Positions 44,062 to 53,889 of a stretch of 64,000 nucleotides of DNA are shown piece by piece. Both the position numbers and the translations under genes were made by a program. Each line of letters begins with the position of its first letter. Position 1 is the first letter of the stretch. Below the pieces are notes generated by a model that was not told the origin of the DNA, did no database searches, and saw nothing but the letters and a program-made list of their open reading frames with translations. Origin of the DNA: Gillisia xinjiangensis (GTDB lineage: Bacteria; Bacteroidota; Bacteroidia; Flavobacteriales; Flavobacteriaceae); assembly GCF_046298265.1 (NCBI RefSeq), contig NZ_JBKAHK010000004.1, forward strand, positions 1-64,000, written 5' to 3'.

Positions 44062-44453
44062 TTACCAATACACCTCAACCTTTAACTCCATCTCCCTGTC
44101 AACAAGAGTCTGGTTTTCCCAACTCCCTTCCTAGGCGATATTACAATGTAAACGAGCTATAAGAAATGTGGTGGTAAAGGATTGATATTTCTTCAAAGCA
44201 GCATTCTGAATGTTGCTGGAAATATCTTTTATGGTCAGATTTTCGGAGATCTTTAAACTGTACCGGAAATGGATTTAACCGTAAGAATTTCAAATTCTGA
44301 TGAAGGATATTTTTCCATATTAAAAAAACAGGCTGTTTTTAAATGCTCCGAAAGGTTTTTAATCGGAATAGGCTCTGATGGAGATGCGGTAACCCGGATG
44401 GTATTCATATCAACTGTAAACTTTCCAGGACCAGCACCAACCGGGGGAACCAT
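44062..44453 (-). pseudogene. YceI-family protein gene, truncated and frameshifted
   Basis: The minus strand reads GKFTVDMNTIRVTA, then LSEHLKTACFFNMEKYPSSE followed by FEIL, the core of YceI lipocalin-like proteins. After a stop and frameshift near 44253 it continues as ISENLTIKDISSNIQ and, past an in-frame TAG, ends EGSWENQTLVDREMELKVEV. The N-terminal third is missing. YceI proteins bind isoprenoid-type lipids in the periplasm. The frame on the other strand (44269-44673) is a shadow of this relic. Confidence 0.75.
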
Positions 44454-44724
44454 ACGTGATACCCCCTCCTGTTATACAAAAAAAACCAAAGGCTATCAGC
44501 GTCGAGGTATTTTTGACAAATGCCCAAATTTCACAAAATCTAAGGCAGTCTATGTATCTTCGCAATTCACCATTTATTTGTACTTTTATGATATGATAAA
44601 AGCAGTAATCATACCCGATAAAATAAATGCCCGAATTTTATTGGAGAAACCCTTGATAGGTATTACAAATTAACCAATGGAGAGAAACTTCCTGTTTCTT
44701 TTCAAAAAGAATAAGAATTTATCA

Positions 44725-47646
44725 ATGCCAACCTGCAAAATCATTAAACTTTTCCTCTTATTTTTTTTGTGGGTCAATGTTGTGTTTTCCCAGAACTATC
44801 CCAGTAAAAATTATACTGCAGCCAGTGAATTGCCAAATAATGCCGTTAGATCCTTGTTGGTTGACAGCAATAATATTTTATGGATTGGCACTGAAAACGG
44901 CGTGGTTAAAAAGGAAAATGACGTTTTTACAACCTTTTTTGAAGAAGATGGCCTGGCTTTAAACAGTTGTTGGGCCATTGCAGAAGATAAAAATAAAAAA
45001 TTATGGTTTGGAAGCTATGGAGAAGGCGTCAGTATTTATGATGGTGTAAAATTTAGAGTGATTTCAGAAAAAGAGGGATTGGTTCACAACGAAATAACCA
45101 AGCTGTTTTCTTATGGGAACTTTATGTTTGTGGGAACCAGCAATGGTGTTTCTATAATTGACGTCAATACTTTTAAAGTGCATTCTTTAAATAAGGACTC
45201 AAATAATGAGCTATTTAGGGTTCAGAACTTTTTTGGATACAGGAATCAAATTTACGTTGTCACTTATAATTCAGGGACCTACAAATTTCTTAATAAGAAT
45301 GACCAAAAAGCCTTGATTAAGGTGAATAACCATAAATTCATTTATTCCAATTTAGTGGATAATGACAGTATTTACAGCAGTAACAAAGGTTTTTTTACAA
45401 AAAGTAAGCTTGCTGATTATGTGAATGAAAAAGATTCTATTCCAAATCAAAAGCTTGGACATTCCATTATTTGGGATTATGTTAAAAGTAAAAACCATAA
45501 AATATTTGCGGCAGCCTGGGGAATATATGGCAGTAAAGGAGGGATTTATGAAGTTGTTGGCAATCAGTTAATTTCCAGGGCTACTGATTTTAATATTTTA
45601 AGCAATAAAGTGATTTCATTGGGTTATGATGCAAGGTTTGAAAAATTATATGTAGGAACCAAAGATGCGGGATTGTTTGAAATCAAATTAAATCCTCAAA
45701 TAAAATTCAATGGGATTCAGGAAAAAAATGTCATTGGATTTGCCAAAACAAAAAACACGTCCGCAATATTATTAAACGACGGCATCCTTCTGAAAAATGC
45801 TGAAAATGAATATACAATTACGTTGCCCCAACTTAAAAAATGGCAAGAAAAATATGTGTTAAACACCAAGCTGCCGTTGCCAAAACACCAGGATTCTTTT
45901 TATGAATTGGACTACACTACACCGGCAAAGGATATTAGTTTTTATGATATAAAAGTATCCCGAAATATTTATTGGGTAAATACCAATATTGGGCTATTTG
46001 CCATAAAAGATTCAGGGGAAATACATCGTTATTTACCCTTACATTCAGAAGAAATCAATTTCACACCAACCGGGAATCTTATAGAAACAAATCCCTATGG
46101 CGGGGCACGAATTTATAGCGATTTAGACGATTTTAAATATACCCATTTTAAAAAAGAAAATTCCCAAACTCCCACCATGGTGGTAAACAGTTTTCAACAG
46201 GGGAATAAAACCTATTTTTTATCTGTTTTCTCAGGCCTTTTTGTATGGGAAAATGATGGGTTTAGCTCCTATTTGCAAAATGGAATTTGGAAAGAAAAAA
46301 AATTAAAACACCTTACGCCTTTCGGTCAAAATTTGGCAATTTCAAATGAGTTTGGCGATGTGTTTATCGTAAATGATGAAGCATCATTTAAACTTTTAAA
46401 AAAAATACCGCGGGCTAAAATTCAGGGAAATTCCATTTCTTTTTTGAAAGAATATAAAGGAACTTTACTCATAGGGACCGAAAAAGGATTAACGCTTTTT
46501 AAAGACAACCAGTTTATATTTTTAGACCAGGAACAAGGACTTCAACAACCTTTATTGAGTGCCGAGGAGTTTGAAAACAAATTGGTCATTGGCAGCAAAA
46601 ATGGCTATTATGCACTAAATCTTGAGGTGCTTACCAATCCGGAACCATTGGTGAATCACCTAAAACTCAAAGAAATATTTATCAACAACAATAAATCTTC
46701 TTTAGGCCAATCTGCTAATAAAGCGGAAATAAATTTGTCGCACAATGAAAATACAATATTGCTGAAACTAGGCACCAATGCACATCCCTACCCCCAAAAA
46801 TTATCTTATCAATACCGATTAAATGCAAATGAAGCCTGGAGTATTCCCTCTTCTAAATCTGAAATATTCCTGCCTTTTTTACCAACAGGCAATTACCATG
46901 TTGGCGTAAAAGTGTTCGATAAAAGCACCAGTTTAAGCTATGCTCAGTCTTTGTTAAAATTGGCTGTCCTGCCGCCTTTTTGGAAAACCTGGTGGTTTGT
47001 GTTTTTGATAATGAGCATCATATTTATGGTGGTTTACAGTGTTTATAAATTTCAAATAAGACATAAAAAGGAAAAAATAAGGGAAATTTATAATACCGAA
47101 ACCCGTATTTCAAAAGTAATTCACGACGAGCTGGCCAATGATGTATATAACCTTATGAGCAGTTTGGAAGCAATTGCCCCGGCAGAAATGATGGACAAAC
47201 TGGAAAACATCTATAGCCGCACACGAAATATTTCCAGGGAAAACAGTGAGATCGACACCGGACCGGGGTATTTAGATCACCTAACGGCATTGCTGTCGGT
47301 TATTTGCCCCCCAGATGCAAGACTTATTTTAAGCGGGGAAAAGACGATTTCCTGGAATGATTTAAATCCCGAAAAAAAGTTTGTGACCTATAGGGTATTG
47401 CAGGAAATTATGGTGAATATGAAAAAGCATAGTCGGGCATCGCTTGTGGCTTTGGTTTTTACTGAAGAAGAAAAACATTTAAAAATAAACTATTCCGATA
47501 ACGGTGAAGGCGCTACCAGACAAGCTATTCAAAACGGCAACGGACTGAAAAATGTAGAAAACCGGATTTTTTCCGTAAAGGGAAAACTTACTTTTGAAAC
47601 TGAAAAGGGAAAAGGATTAAAGATTAGGATCCTAATTCCGGTATAA
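44725..47646 (+). CDS. Two-component propeller sensor histidine kinase
   Basis: 973 aa from ATG at 44725 (MPTCKIIKLFLLFFLW), chosen because the signal peptide follows at once; an in-frame ATG at 44677 adds 16 residues. The periplasmic part (about 25-750) is a two-component-regulator beta-propeller with repeats such as NNILWIGTENGVVK and KKLWFGSYGEGVS, then a Y_Y_Y-type domain (SYQYRLNANEAWSI). One membrane helix (about 765-790) precedes a kinase with ISKVIHDELANDVYNLM (phospho-acceptor His) and HATPase boxes YSDNGEGATRQAI and GNGLKNVENRI. The usual N box Asn is in LQEIMVNMKKHS. No intact partner regulator follows, only its first 13 codons. Confidence 0.9.
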   Translation: MPTCKIIKLFLLFFLWVNVVFSQNYPSKNYTAASELPNNAVRSLLVDSNNILWIGTENGVVKKENDVFTTFFEEDGLALNSCWAIAEDKNKKLWFGSYGEGVSIYDGVKFRVISEKEGLVHNEITKLFSYGNFMFVGTSNGVSIIDVNTFKVHSLNKDSNNELFRVQNFFGYRNQIYVVTYNSGTYKFLNKNDQKALIKVNNHKFIYSNLVDNDSIYSSNKGFFTKSKLADYVNEKDSIPNQKLGHSIIWDYVKSKNHKIFAAAWGIYGSKGGIYEVVGNQLISRATDFNILSNKVISLGYDARFEKLYVGTKDAGLFEIKLNPQIKFNGIQEKNVIGFAKTKNTSAILLNDGILLKNAENEYTITLPQLKKWQEKYVLNTKLPLPKHQDSFYELDYTTPAKDISFYDIKVSRNIYWVNTNIGLFAIKDSGEIHRYLPLHSEEINFTPTGNLIETNPYGGARIYSDLDDFKYTHFKKENSQTPTMVVNSFQQGNKTYFLSVFSGLFVWENDGFSSYLQNGIWKEKKLKHLTPFGQNLAISNEFGDVFIVNDEASFKLLKKIPRAKIQGNSISFLKEYKGTLLIGTEKGLTLFKDNQFIFLDQEQGLQQPLLSAEEFENKLVIGSKNGYYALNLEVLTNPEPLVNHLKLKEIFINNNKSSLGQSANKAEINLSHNENTILLKLGTNAHPYPQKLSYQYRLNANEAWSIPSSKSEIFLPFLPTGNYHVGVKVFDKSTSLSYAQSLLKLAVLPPFWKTWWFVFLIMSIIFMVVYSVYKFQIRHKKEKIREIYNTETRISKVIHDELANDVYNLMSSLEAIAPAEMMDKLENIYSRTRNISRENSEIDTGPGYLDHLTALLSVICPPDARLILSGEKTISWNDLNPEKKFVTYRVLQEIMVNMKKHSRASLVALVFTEEEKHLKINYSDNGEGATRQAIQNGNGLKNVENRIFSVKGKLTFETEKGKGLKIRILIPV

Positions 47647-47655
47647 AATTTTATC

Positions 47656-47697
47656 ATATTTAAAAAAGCCCTGGTCGCAGAAGATATGTCGGTTTAA
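47656..47697 (+). pseudogene. Response-regulator remnant (first 13 codons)
   Basis: Nine bases after the kinase stop, ATA-TTT-AAA-AAA-GCC-CTG-GTC-GCA-GAA-GAT-ATG reads (I/M)FKKALVAEDM, then SV and a stop. This is the characteristic opening of NarL/FixJ-type receivers (FKK-LVAED). The start codon has changed from ATG to ATA and the rest is gone. The kinase is therefore orphaned locally. Confidence 0.6.
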
Positions 47698-47890
47698 CCT
47701 GTTTCCATAAATTTAAAGGATCCCAAAACACTTCATACCGGAAAGCTACTATTACCAAGTCCCTCCAGAATGAGTACTTTCCATTTAACCAAGCCAATTG
47801 GAACTTTAGCCTTCAACAGAGCCATTGACTGTTTCTCCATCAACAAATTTATTATACTTTAATATTTTTAAAACACCACCTTCACCAGAA

Positions 47891-49747
47891 TCAAATTTGT
47901 TTAACGAAATCTAAAAAGACTTTTTTATGAAGTTCAAGATCCAAATCAGGCGATACTGATACCCGGGCGATATAATCTTTGTCGCCTTCTTTAGTGGTCC
48001 CCTGAGTAGATGTTGCGGGTATCGTCCAATAACATCCTTTTAACTGCCCGTAGCTCACACAGTATTTACTTTCATCAGGTATTTTACTGATCATCATATC
48101 GATCAATTTTTTATTCAACGCTCTTTTATAAGCTTCTCTTTCTTCAGTATTCCCTTTAGTGGGAAGATCTAATGAAAATACAGATGGGGTGAATCCTGCT
48201 TGAGCCAATTCTTCTGAAACAAAATTGATCTTCGCCGCAGGTAAAGTCTCCTTGATAAAGTTTACAAATTCACGTGTATTCTTATAAGCATCAACAATCC
48301 TTTGATTCATTGAAGGTAATTGTTTTGCTAATATTTCAACTTGTAGATTTGTAGCCTCATTATCGCAAAGTCTTAGATGCTTTTCGATTTTATCCAAAAA
48401 AGCTTCAGCCCTTTTATTGGCTACACAATAACCGGCAGTACATTTTCCTCCACTTGGAAATTTTGATCCACTAACGTATGAAATACTCCTGATTGTTGAG
48501 AAAATTCCATCTTCAGCTAAGAATTGTACATTAGGACAAAATGTTTGATCTAAAATAAATACAGGAGCTATAGCAGCTTCACCCGTTGCAGTATTACGAG
48601 CCTTGCTTAAAACATCCCTTAACTTTTCCAGATCCGGAACTTCGACTCTGGGGTTTGTTGGAATTTCAGCGATAATGTAAGGGACAGCATTTTCTTTCGC
48701 AACCTGATCCAAAACCAAATCAGTACTCTGTACCATATCATTATCACCATCAACGGGTAAATCCACCACTTCAACATTATCCAGGCACGCAGCAACCCGT
48801 CTTGCCTGGTCGTTTGTTCCACCATAACAATTTGGAGGGACAATAATTTTGATAGCCTTTCCTTTATGCTTTTCCAGTGCATCGTCAATTAGCCCCATCA
48901 TAATTGCATATTGAACAGATAATCCGGAAGAACCCAGCAGCGCTTTTGTATTTGTACCGGTAATCTTTTTAATTGAATCTAAAACCTGAGTTTTGTTTGT
49001 TTCAACAGTATTTTTTTCCTGATAAGAAGAAGACTTCCCTATTAGCTGCTTTAAAGCTGAAAAAGAATCGGCTGGTGTCATAGCAATGGTTTCCCTTCTT
49101 CGCACATGCTGAATTTCTGTAATGTAACTTTCGTTTTGCTCTCTGTTTACTGATAAAATACTTCCGAATTGAGGGTGAATTTTTACAAAAAAGTCAATAT
49201 CAGGGTTAAGGTCAAAATCACCAATTTCATCCTGCTGTGAAAAGAAAATGGTACTACCGTTATCCCGATAACTATCAGGGACGGAAATCTCCTCTACATT
49301 CTCAACCTTTTTTAAGTCAAATTTATAACCATACACTTGCTTTAGTGCTTCAGCGTCAAAAAACTCTGGTAATTCCCCAGTATAAAAAATTTGGGTGTTC
49401 TTTTTCTCAAATAAATTTTTTCTCAGAACTGCTAAAACAGGAATCGTCCTTGATGAAAAACTTATTACATTTTCCGGTTTGAGATCATTTAAGTTAGCGA
49501 TTGCCCATTCCAATACTGAAGATAATGGATGACCTAATCGAATATAATCATAAGCCGTGGGTAATGCACTTAGTGCTGATGTTTCAGAATTATTGTTTTC
49601 AAATAAGCTTTCAAACTGCTCTAAAAATTGAGTTTTAGCCAAGGCTTCATTATAAATGTCCAGGCGATGCGTTGTTAGCGTCAACCAGTCGGTTGGCATA
49701 TTTTCTAATATAGCTTCTATATAATTTAGAACTTTATTTTCTTGCAT
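47891..49747 (-). CDS. PLP-dependent Cys/Met-metabolism-like enzyme, long form
   Basis: 618 aa from ATG at 49747 (MQENKVLNYIEAILENM); an upstream ATG at 49813 would add 22 residues without similarity to the family, and AAGGATT lies just before the later ATG. The C-terminal two-thirds carry a fold-type I PLP fold. It has IIVPPNCYGGTNDQARR, PYIIAEIPTNPRVEVPD, VFILDQTFCPN and the PLP Lys in YVSGSKFPSGGKCTAGY. This resembles cystathionine gamma-synthase/beta-lyase enzymes, but with about 230 extra N-terminal residues. The reaction cannot be fixed from sequence; a C-S lyase or gamma-replacement enzyme is likely. It is not in an operon. Confidence 0.8.
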   Translation of the reverse strand: MQENKVLNYIEAILENMPTDWLTLTTHRLDIYNEALAKTQFLEQFESLFENNNSETSALSALPTAYDYIRLGHPLSSVLEWAIANLNDLKPENVISFSSRTIPVLAVLRKNLFEKKNTQIFYTGELPEFFDAEALKQVYGYKFDLKKVENVEEISVPDSYRDNGSTIFFSQQDEIGDFDLNPDIDFFVKIHPQFGSILSVNREQNESYITEIQHVRRRETIAMTPADSFSALKQLIGKSSSYQEKNTVETNKTQVLDSIKKITGTNTKALLGSSGLSVQYAIMMGLIDDALEKHKGKAIKIIVPPNCYGGTNDQARRVAACLDNVEVVDLPVDGDNDMVQSTDLVLDQVAKENAVPYIIAEIPTNPRVEVPDLEKLRDVLSKARNTATGEAAIAPVFILDQTFCPNVQFLAEDGIFSTIRSISYVSGSKFPSGGKCTAGYCVANKRAEAFLDKIEKHLRLCDNEATNLQVEILAKQLPSMNQRIVDAYKNTREFVNFIKETLPAAKINFVSEELAQAGFTPSVFSLDLPTKGNTEEREAYKRALNKKLIDMMISKIPDESKYCVSYGQLKGCYWTIPATSTQGTTKEGDKDYIARVSVSPDLDLELHKKVFLDFVKQI

Positions 49748-50061
49748 AATCCTTACTTTTTGATGGGCCGGCAATATAGTTGAATAAGATTTATTATTAT
49801 CTGGTAAAGGCATTTTGTTGCATTGTACCTTACCTCGTTATATCCCCCTTCTCAAACCATATTCTGGCAGCCACCGGATAAAAACAGGTTTCACATTTCC
49901 TGCAAACCTATTAAAATTTTGATAATACATGTTAAGGAGAAAGCGTAAAATTCAAATATTAGTATGCACGCAAAAGTTTGCTAAAACAATTCGATTATGC
50001 AATGTTTTTTCTCTCTGTTCTATTTCTAAATAACATTCTACCTTTTGGTTAAGTAGTCTTC
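49748..50061. other. Spacer, nothing recognised
   Basis: 314 bp between two minus-strand genes; presumably the promoter of the PLP enzyme lies here, but no clear element is seen. Confidence 0.4.
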
Positions 50062-52266
50062 TTATAACAATACCTCCCTGAAAGAAACTTCATCTGCGGC
50101 GCGCACCAAGATAGTAGTAGGCAATGGAGCAATGAGCTGCTGCATCTTTTTGTAATATTCCATAAAATTTTCATCGGGTTCAGCCAACCCGAGTAATACC
50201 ATATCGGCATCTTTTGAAGAATTATGCAACACCTCATCAAACGACCGGCCTTTGGAAACTATTATTTCCAGTTCTGCATCTATTCTTAACCTTGCAATAA
50301 TCGAAGACAGATTTCGTTTTGCATCTTTTGCCGAGTTTACATTATCCACCATTATTTTTACAGTGACTTTCGTATCGCGCCAGGAACGGCTGCCTTTTAA
50401 CAGGTGCCCCAGGATTAGCAGAAGCCCGCCGTTGCCTTTAACACCGCCCCACCAAATATCTATTTGGTTCCGGTCCCCGAAACCTTTTTTGTCGTCATTG
50501 GCAATAATAATCACATTGCGGTTCAGCTCATGGAAATGGGTGATCATATCGGCATACTTCTGCCTGCTTCCCTCATTTTCACTATCTCCAAGAATGACAG
50601 TGTTAGGTGTCACTGTACCAAGTCCATAATATTTCACAAATTCAGAGGCCCCCTGGTAAGCATCTGATGCTGAAATTACACTGGCAAAACCTAAAGTATC
50701 GTGTTTCTCCAAAAAATCCTGAATGTTATCCTCTATCTTCTTACGCCGCTCATGGCTAATGGGCCTGCCGGTGAGCACAGTAGCGACGGTTAAGATACCA
50801 CGGTCATGGCTTATGGCAGCAGCAAAATCTATAAGATGCCAGCGACTAGTTGGTGCACCCGACAGGACTAAGGGATTTGGCCTCCAGGTCTTAGCCTCCT
50901 TCTCTTTCCGAAGGTTTAAAAGACCTTTGCGCACCAATGTCATCCATATCCCCATTCGTACATCGCCAAACGCGGTTTTCATCCTGCGTTTTTGCAGCCA
51001 TAAAAAAATAACAATTACAAAAACAAAGGCCATTGCTGTGGCTAAGGCGTTTATAAGAAACATCACAGCTATACAACCTAAGGTCCCAAGAAGTGAAAAA
51101 ATCCAGTGCACTTTAAATGTTGGTCTGAAAGAAGGGCTGTCCAGGATTTTTTCCAGACCGGCAGCGGCATTCAACACGCCGTAAGTAGTAAGAAAAAACA
51201 TGGTTAGTATGGGAGCAATAATATTCAGGTTACCGAAGAAAACCGCAATAAGAGCAATCCCTAATGTAAAAAAGGTGGCGATGCGGGGAGAATCATCTTC
51301 TCCTGAGCCTTTTCCCAGCCAGTCAGGCAAAACCCGATCTTTTGCCAAAGCCTGAAGTACCCGTGGAGCACCCAATATACTCCCCACTGCACTGGAGAGG
51401 GTTGCTCCCCATACCCCTATTAATATGGCATCTCCCCAATAAGAAATTCTTCGCATGATCATTGGATCTTCTATAAGGCTAATGGCATCTGCCCGATTCG
51501 CAAGTATTATAGGTAAAGTCATATAGATAAGATACCCTACACCAACAGCCGCGAAAGTACCTTTGGGAATAGATTTGGCAGGATCTTTAAGATCACCGGA
51601 CATATTCACCCCAGCCATAATACCTGTGACAGCAGGAAAAAAGACGGCAAAAACGATCCAGAAACTTTCTGAATGCCTGTCTGCCGCACCCCACATTTCT
51701 ATATTCGTTTCTTCTATGGGACTTCCAAAAAACAGGGATAGCAACGAAAGAACGATCCCAAACATTATAAAGTATTGCGCCCGGATAGCGATCTTAGCAG
51801 AGATAATAGCCAAACTGGCAACTCCAATGGTGGTGACCAAACCAACTGTTTTAAAATCTAAATTCGGAAATACGCTCACTATACTTTCTGCAAAACCTAC
51901 AGTATAAAGAGCAACTGAGAGCGCCAGTGCGATAAAAAGCGGGATTCCCACCGCTCCCCCCACCTCAATCCCCAGCGACCGACTTATCATATAATAGGCT
52001 CCTCCCCCCTTTACCCGCTGATCTGTAGCGATCGCCGCAATTGATAAAGCTGTAAGAAAAGTAATTGAAACCGAAACAGTAACAATTATAAGGGTACCAA
52101 TAAGCCCGACATTTCCCACTACCCAACCAAAACGCAGGTACATTATAACCCCGAGAATAGTTAAAATAGAAGGGGTGAAAACCCCTCCAAAAGTACCTAA
52201 TCCTTTTTTTTTGGATGGATTGACTTTTCCAATGATTTTTGAATAGCTTTTAAAAGGATTCTTCAT
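50062..52266 (-). CDS. SLC12-type cation-chloride cotransporter/amino-acid permease
   Basis: A 734-aa protein. About twelve membrane segments lie in residues 20-440. The start GTFGGVFTPSILTILGVIMYLRFGWVVG is the hallmark of the SLC12 (Na-K-Cl cotransporter) branch of the APC superfamily. VKGGGAYYMISRSLG is also typical of that branch. The cytosolic C-terminal part (about 470-734) has the Rossmann-like arrangement of SLC12 C-termini (FAAAISHDRGILTVATVL; DMVLLGLAEPDENFMEYY). The likely role is chloride-coupled cation or amino-acid movement. The gene is single. Confidence 0.9.
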   Translation of the reverse strand: MKNPFKSYSKIIGKVNPSKKKGLGTFGGVFTPSILTILGVIMYLRFGWVVGNVGLIGTLIIVTVSVSITFLTALSIAAIATDQRVKGGGAYYMISRSLGIEVGGAVGIPLFIALALSVALYTVGFAESIVSVFPNLDFKTVGLVTTIGVASLAIISAKIAIRAQYFIMFGIVLSLLSLFFGSPIEETNIEMWGAADRHSESFWIVFAVFFPAVTGIMAGVNMSGDLKDPAKSIPKGTFAAVGVGYLIYMTLPIILANRADAISLIEDPMIMRRISYWGDAILIGVWGATLSSAVGSILGAPRVLQALAKDRVLPDWLGKGSGEDDSPRIATFFTLGIALIAVFFGNLNIIAPILTMFFLTTYGVLNAAAGLEKILDSPSFRPTFKVHWIFSLLGTLGCIAVMFLINALATAMAFVFVIVIFLWLQKRRMKTAFGDVRMGIWMTLVRKGLLNLRKEKEAKTWRPNPLVLSGAPTSRWHLIDFAAAISHDRGILTVATVLTGRPISHERRKKIEDNIQDFLEKHDTLGFASVISASDAYQGASEFVKYYGLGTVTPNTVILGDSENEGSRQKYADMITHFHELNRNVIIIANDDKKGFGDRNQIDIWWGGVKGNGGLLLILGHLLKGSRSWRDTKVTVKIMVDNVNSAKDAKRNLSSIIARLRIDAELEIIVSKGRSFDEVLHNSSKDADMVLLGLAEPDENFMEYYKKMQQLIAPLPTTILVRAADEVSFREVLL

Positions 52267-52594
52267 TAATAATATTTACGTTCAATTATGGAACCGCATG
52301 TTCTTTCTTCTTTCGGTTTAGAAATTAATTTCAAGCGTTTTGCTGCCAAACTCCTTTTCAAATATAAAAGATTTACAAGAGTGATCAGGCATTTTGAAGA
52401 TAATAATATTCAGTAAAACTTAGACGGAGAGTACTATACCGTCTTAACAGCTGTTACTCTGGTTTAGAAATTTTCACTTTTATTCAGTTGTCGATAGGTC
52501 AGCCCTATCTTAAGATAATAACAATAGATATTAAATATGTAAAAATAATTATTTGTTTAATTATATTACCAGCCAATAAACAATTTCTAATAAT
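52267..52594. other. Divergent spacer
   Basis: 328 bp between the SLC12-like gene (minus) and the small gene at 52595 (plus). Promoters for both are expected; no precise element identified. Confidence 0.4.
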
Positions 52595-52822
52595 ATGGAC
52601 TTAATAAATGAAGCTCTTGAATTTGAGAAATCAAAAATGAGCAACATGTCTACCAGTGACAGAGTGGCTGCATCCAGAGAAGCCAAACGTTTAATACTAG
52701 CTTTAAACGAGGTTTATAAGAAATCCAAGGATACTAAGCTTATGGACATAATGAAAGGTTTAACGGCAAAGAAGAAAAAAATCGAAATACGTTTAAAAGG
52801 AAAACCAGAAGTGGCGTTTTAA
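52595..52822 (+). CDS. Small conserved hypothetical protein
   Basis: 75 aa, soluble and helical, Lys-rich at the C-terminus (LTAKKKKIEIRLKGKPEVAF). It begins MDLINEALEFEKSKMSNMST. I recall similar short proteins in Flavobacteriaceae but no function. It stands alone and is followed by a hairpin repeat that may end its transcript. Confidence 0.65.
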   Translation: MDLINEALEFEKSKMSNMSTSDRVAASREAKRLILALNEVYKKSKDTKLMDIMKGLTAKKKKIEIRLKGKPEVAF

Positions 52823-52833
52823 GGTATAGAAAT

Positions 52834-52920
52834 TAAAAACCCCGGGGAAGGCCCGCAAGGAATAATGCGGGCAGGCCTTGGGGAACCTGCAGGTCCTTCA
52901 GACGACTTAAACCTTAAATG
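52834..52920 (+). repeat. Dispersed intergenic repeat, diverged copy 3
   Basis: AAAAACCCCGGGGAAGGCCC matches the start of the repeats at 27791 and 59634 with changes. It contains the hairpin CCCGCA...TGCGGG and ends near AAACCTTAAATGAGAG, like the AAACCCTTAATGAGGG end of the others. Confidence 0.5.
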
Positions 52921-53355
52921 AGAGCAAACGTGCCAGGAACCAAATTAGAGCCCTGTTCCACGGATCCTGGAACGGGTTATTTTAGATGGGTTTTGTCCTC
53001 CAGGTAGTTCCTACCTAAATTTGGGATCACTCCAAAAGCATTGGGACCACTTTCACTTCTCAACTGTTCCTAAAAACTAATCTCCCTTCTCCACATCAAT
53101 CCACTTTTCAATCTTATTCTCCAGCAACTGCAGCGGTAAAGCTAGTAAAAATTGTATCTAAAAGGTATCCGGATATCACCAGGCCCATTTTCTTGTCAAC
53201 CAGCTTCAAAGCATTATCGATTGGGTTCTTTCTTATCAGGAAACATTGGACTCTTTATTTTTGATTTTTCAGGAATAAATGAAAACAACATTTTTATACA
53301 ATATCGAGCTGATGATTTTCCCGGCTTGCATTATTGATAATTACGATCTGGCTGA
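52921..53355. other. Spacer with gene relic and repeat
   Basis: No intact gene. A minus-strand trace (53148 to 53077) reads LLALPLQLLENKIEKWIDV plus EKGD and a stop, probably the tail of a lost gene. Positions 53219-53280 are a dispersed repeat also found at 60845-60905 (ATTGGGTTC..TTGGACTCTT..TTTTTGATT..TTCAGG). Confidence 0.45.
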
Positions 53356-53406
53356 AATAACAAGAAAAATCGGTTATTAACTATCCGATTTTTCTTGTTA
53401 TTTTTA
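53356..53406 (+). terminator. Very strong hairpin terminator
   Basis: AATAACAAGAAAAATCGG and its perfect complement form an 18-bp stem with an 11-base loop, then TTTT. No intact gene precedes it on the + strand, so it is probably left over from a lost gene. Confidence 0.85.
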
Positions 53407-53448
53407 AACTATAAACTTTCAACTTTTCTTTCAACTTTTCACCTAAAA

Positions 53449-53660
53449 ATGAAAAATATCAAAATTGAATTAAAATGGGCTCTCATTTTTTCTGTAATGG
53501 TTTTGCCTGGATGGTCCTGGAAAATCTAAGCGGACTGCTTGATAGGTACATTGATTAACCCAACAAGGAATGTCCCTCTTTTGCAAATCGCCTTCTTTCT
53601 CTTCCATCCTGGTTTTATTTACAGAAATTTTACATTATTAAATATAAACATTTCCTGTTT
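53449..53660 (+). pseudogene. DUF4199-type membrane protein gene, frameshifted
   Basis: ATG at 53449 reads MKNIKIELKWALIFSVM, the typical start of DUF4199 proteins, then shifts frame. In the next frame it continues FAWMVLENLSGLLDRYID and stops. A later stretch (LLQIAFFLFHPGFIYRNF) resembles the following membrane segment. It is decayed beyond that. Confidence 0.6.
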
Positions 53661-53889
53661 CATTAACGAAATCTCGCCAACTTTCGCGAATGACTCTGCT
53701 AATATTGATCTTCGGAAAAGCCCTGTGAGGTCTATATTGTTTACGGGTTTGTTAGTATAGGGATTTTAAGATTCTAACAGGAACCAATACTCGCGAATTC
53801 GCTCCTTTCCAGCAGTCTAACAAACAACATTTTTTTAGTGAATATTTAGACCTTAGCCATTAAATTTAAAATAACGCCAGTATGTCCCT

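Noticed and set aside
44269..44673. 134-codon + strand gene before the propeller kinase
   Set aside because: The opposite strand carries a readable YceI relic over the same bases; the + frame has no coding features.
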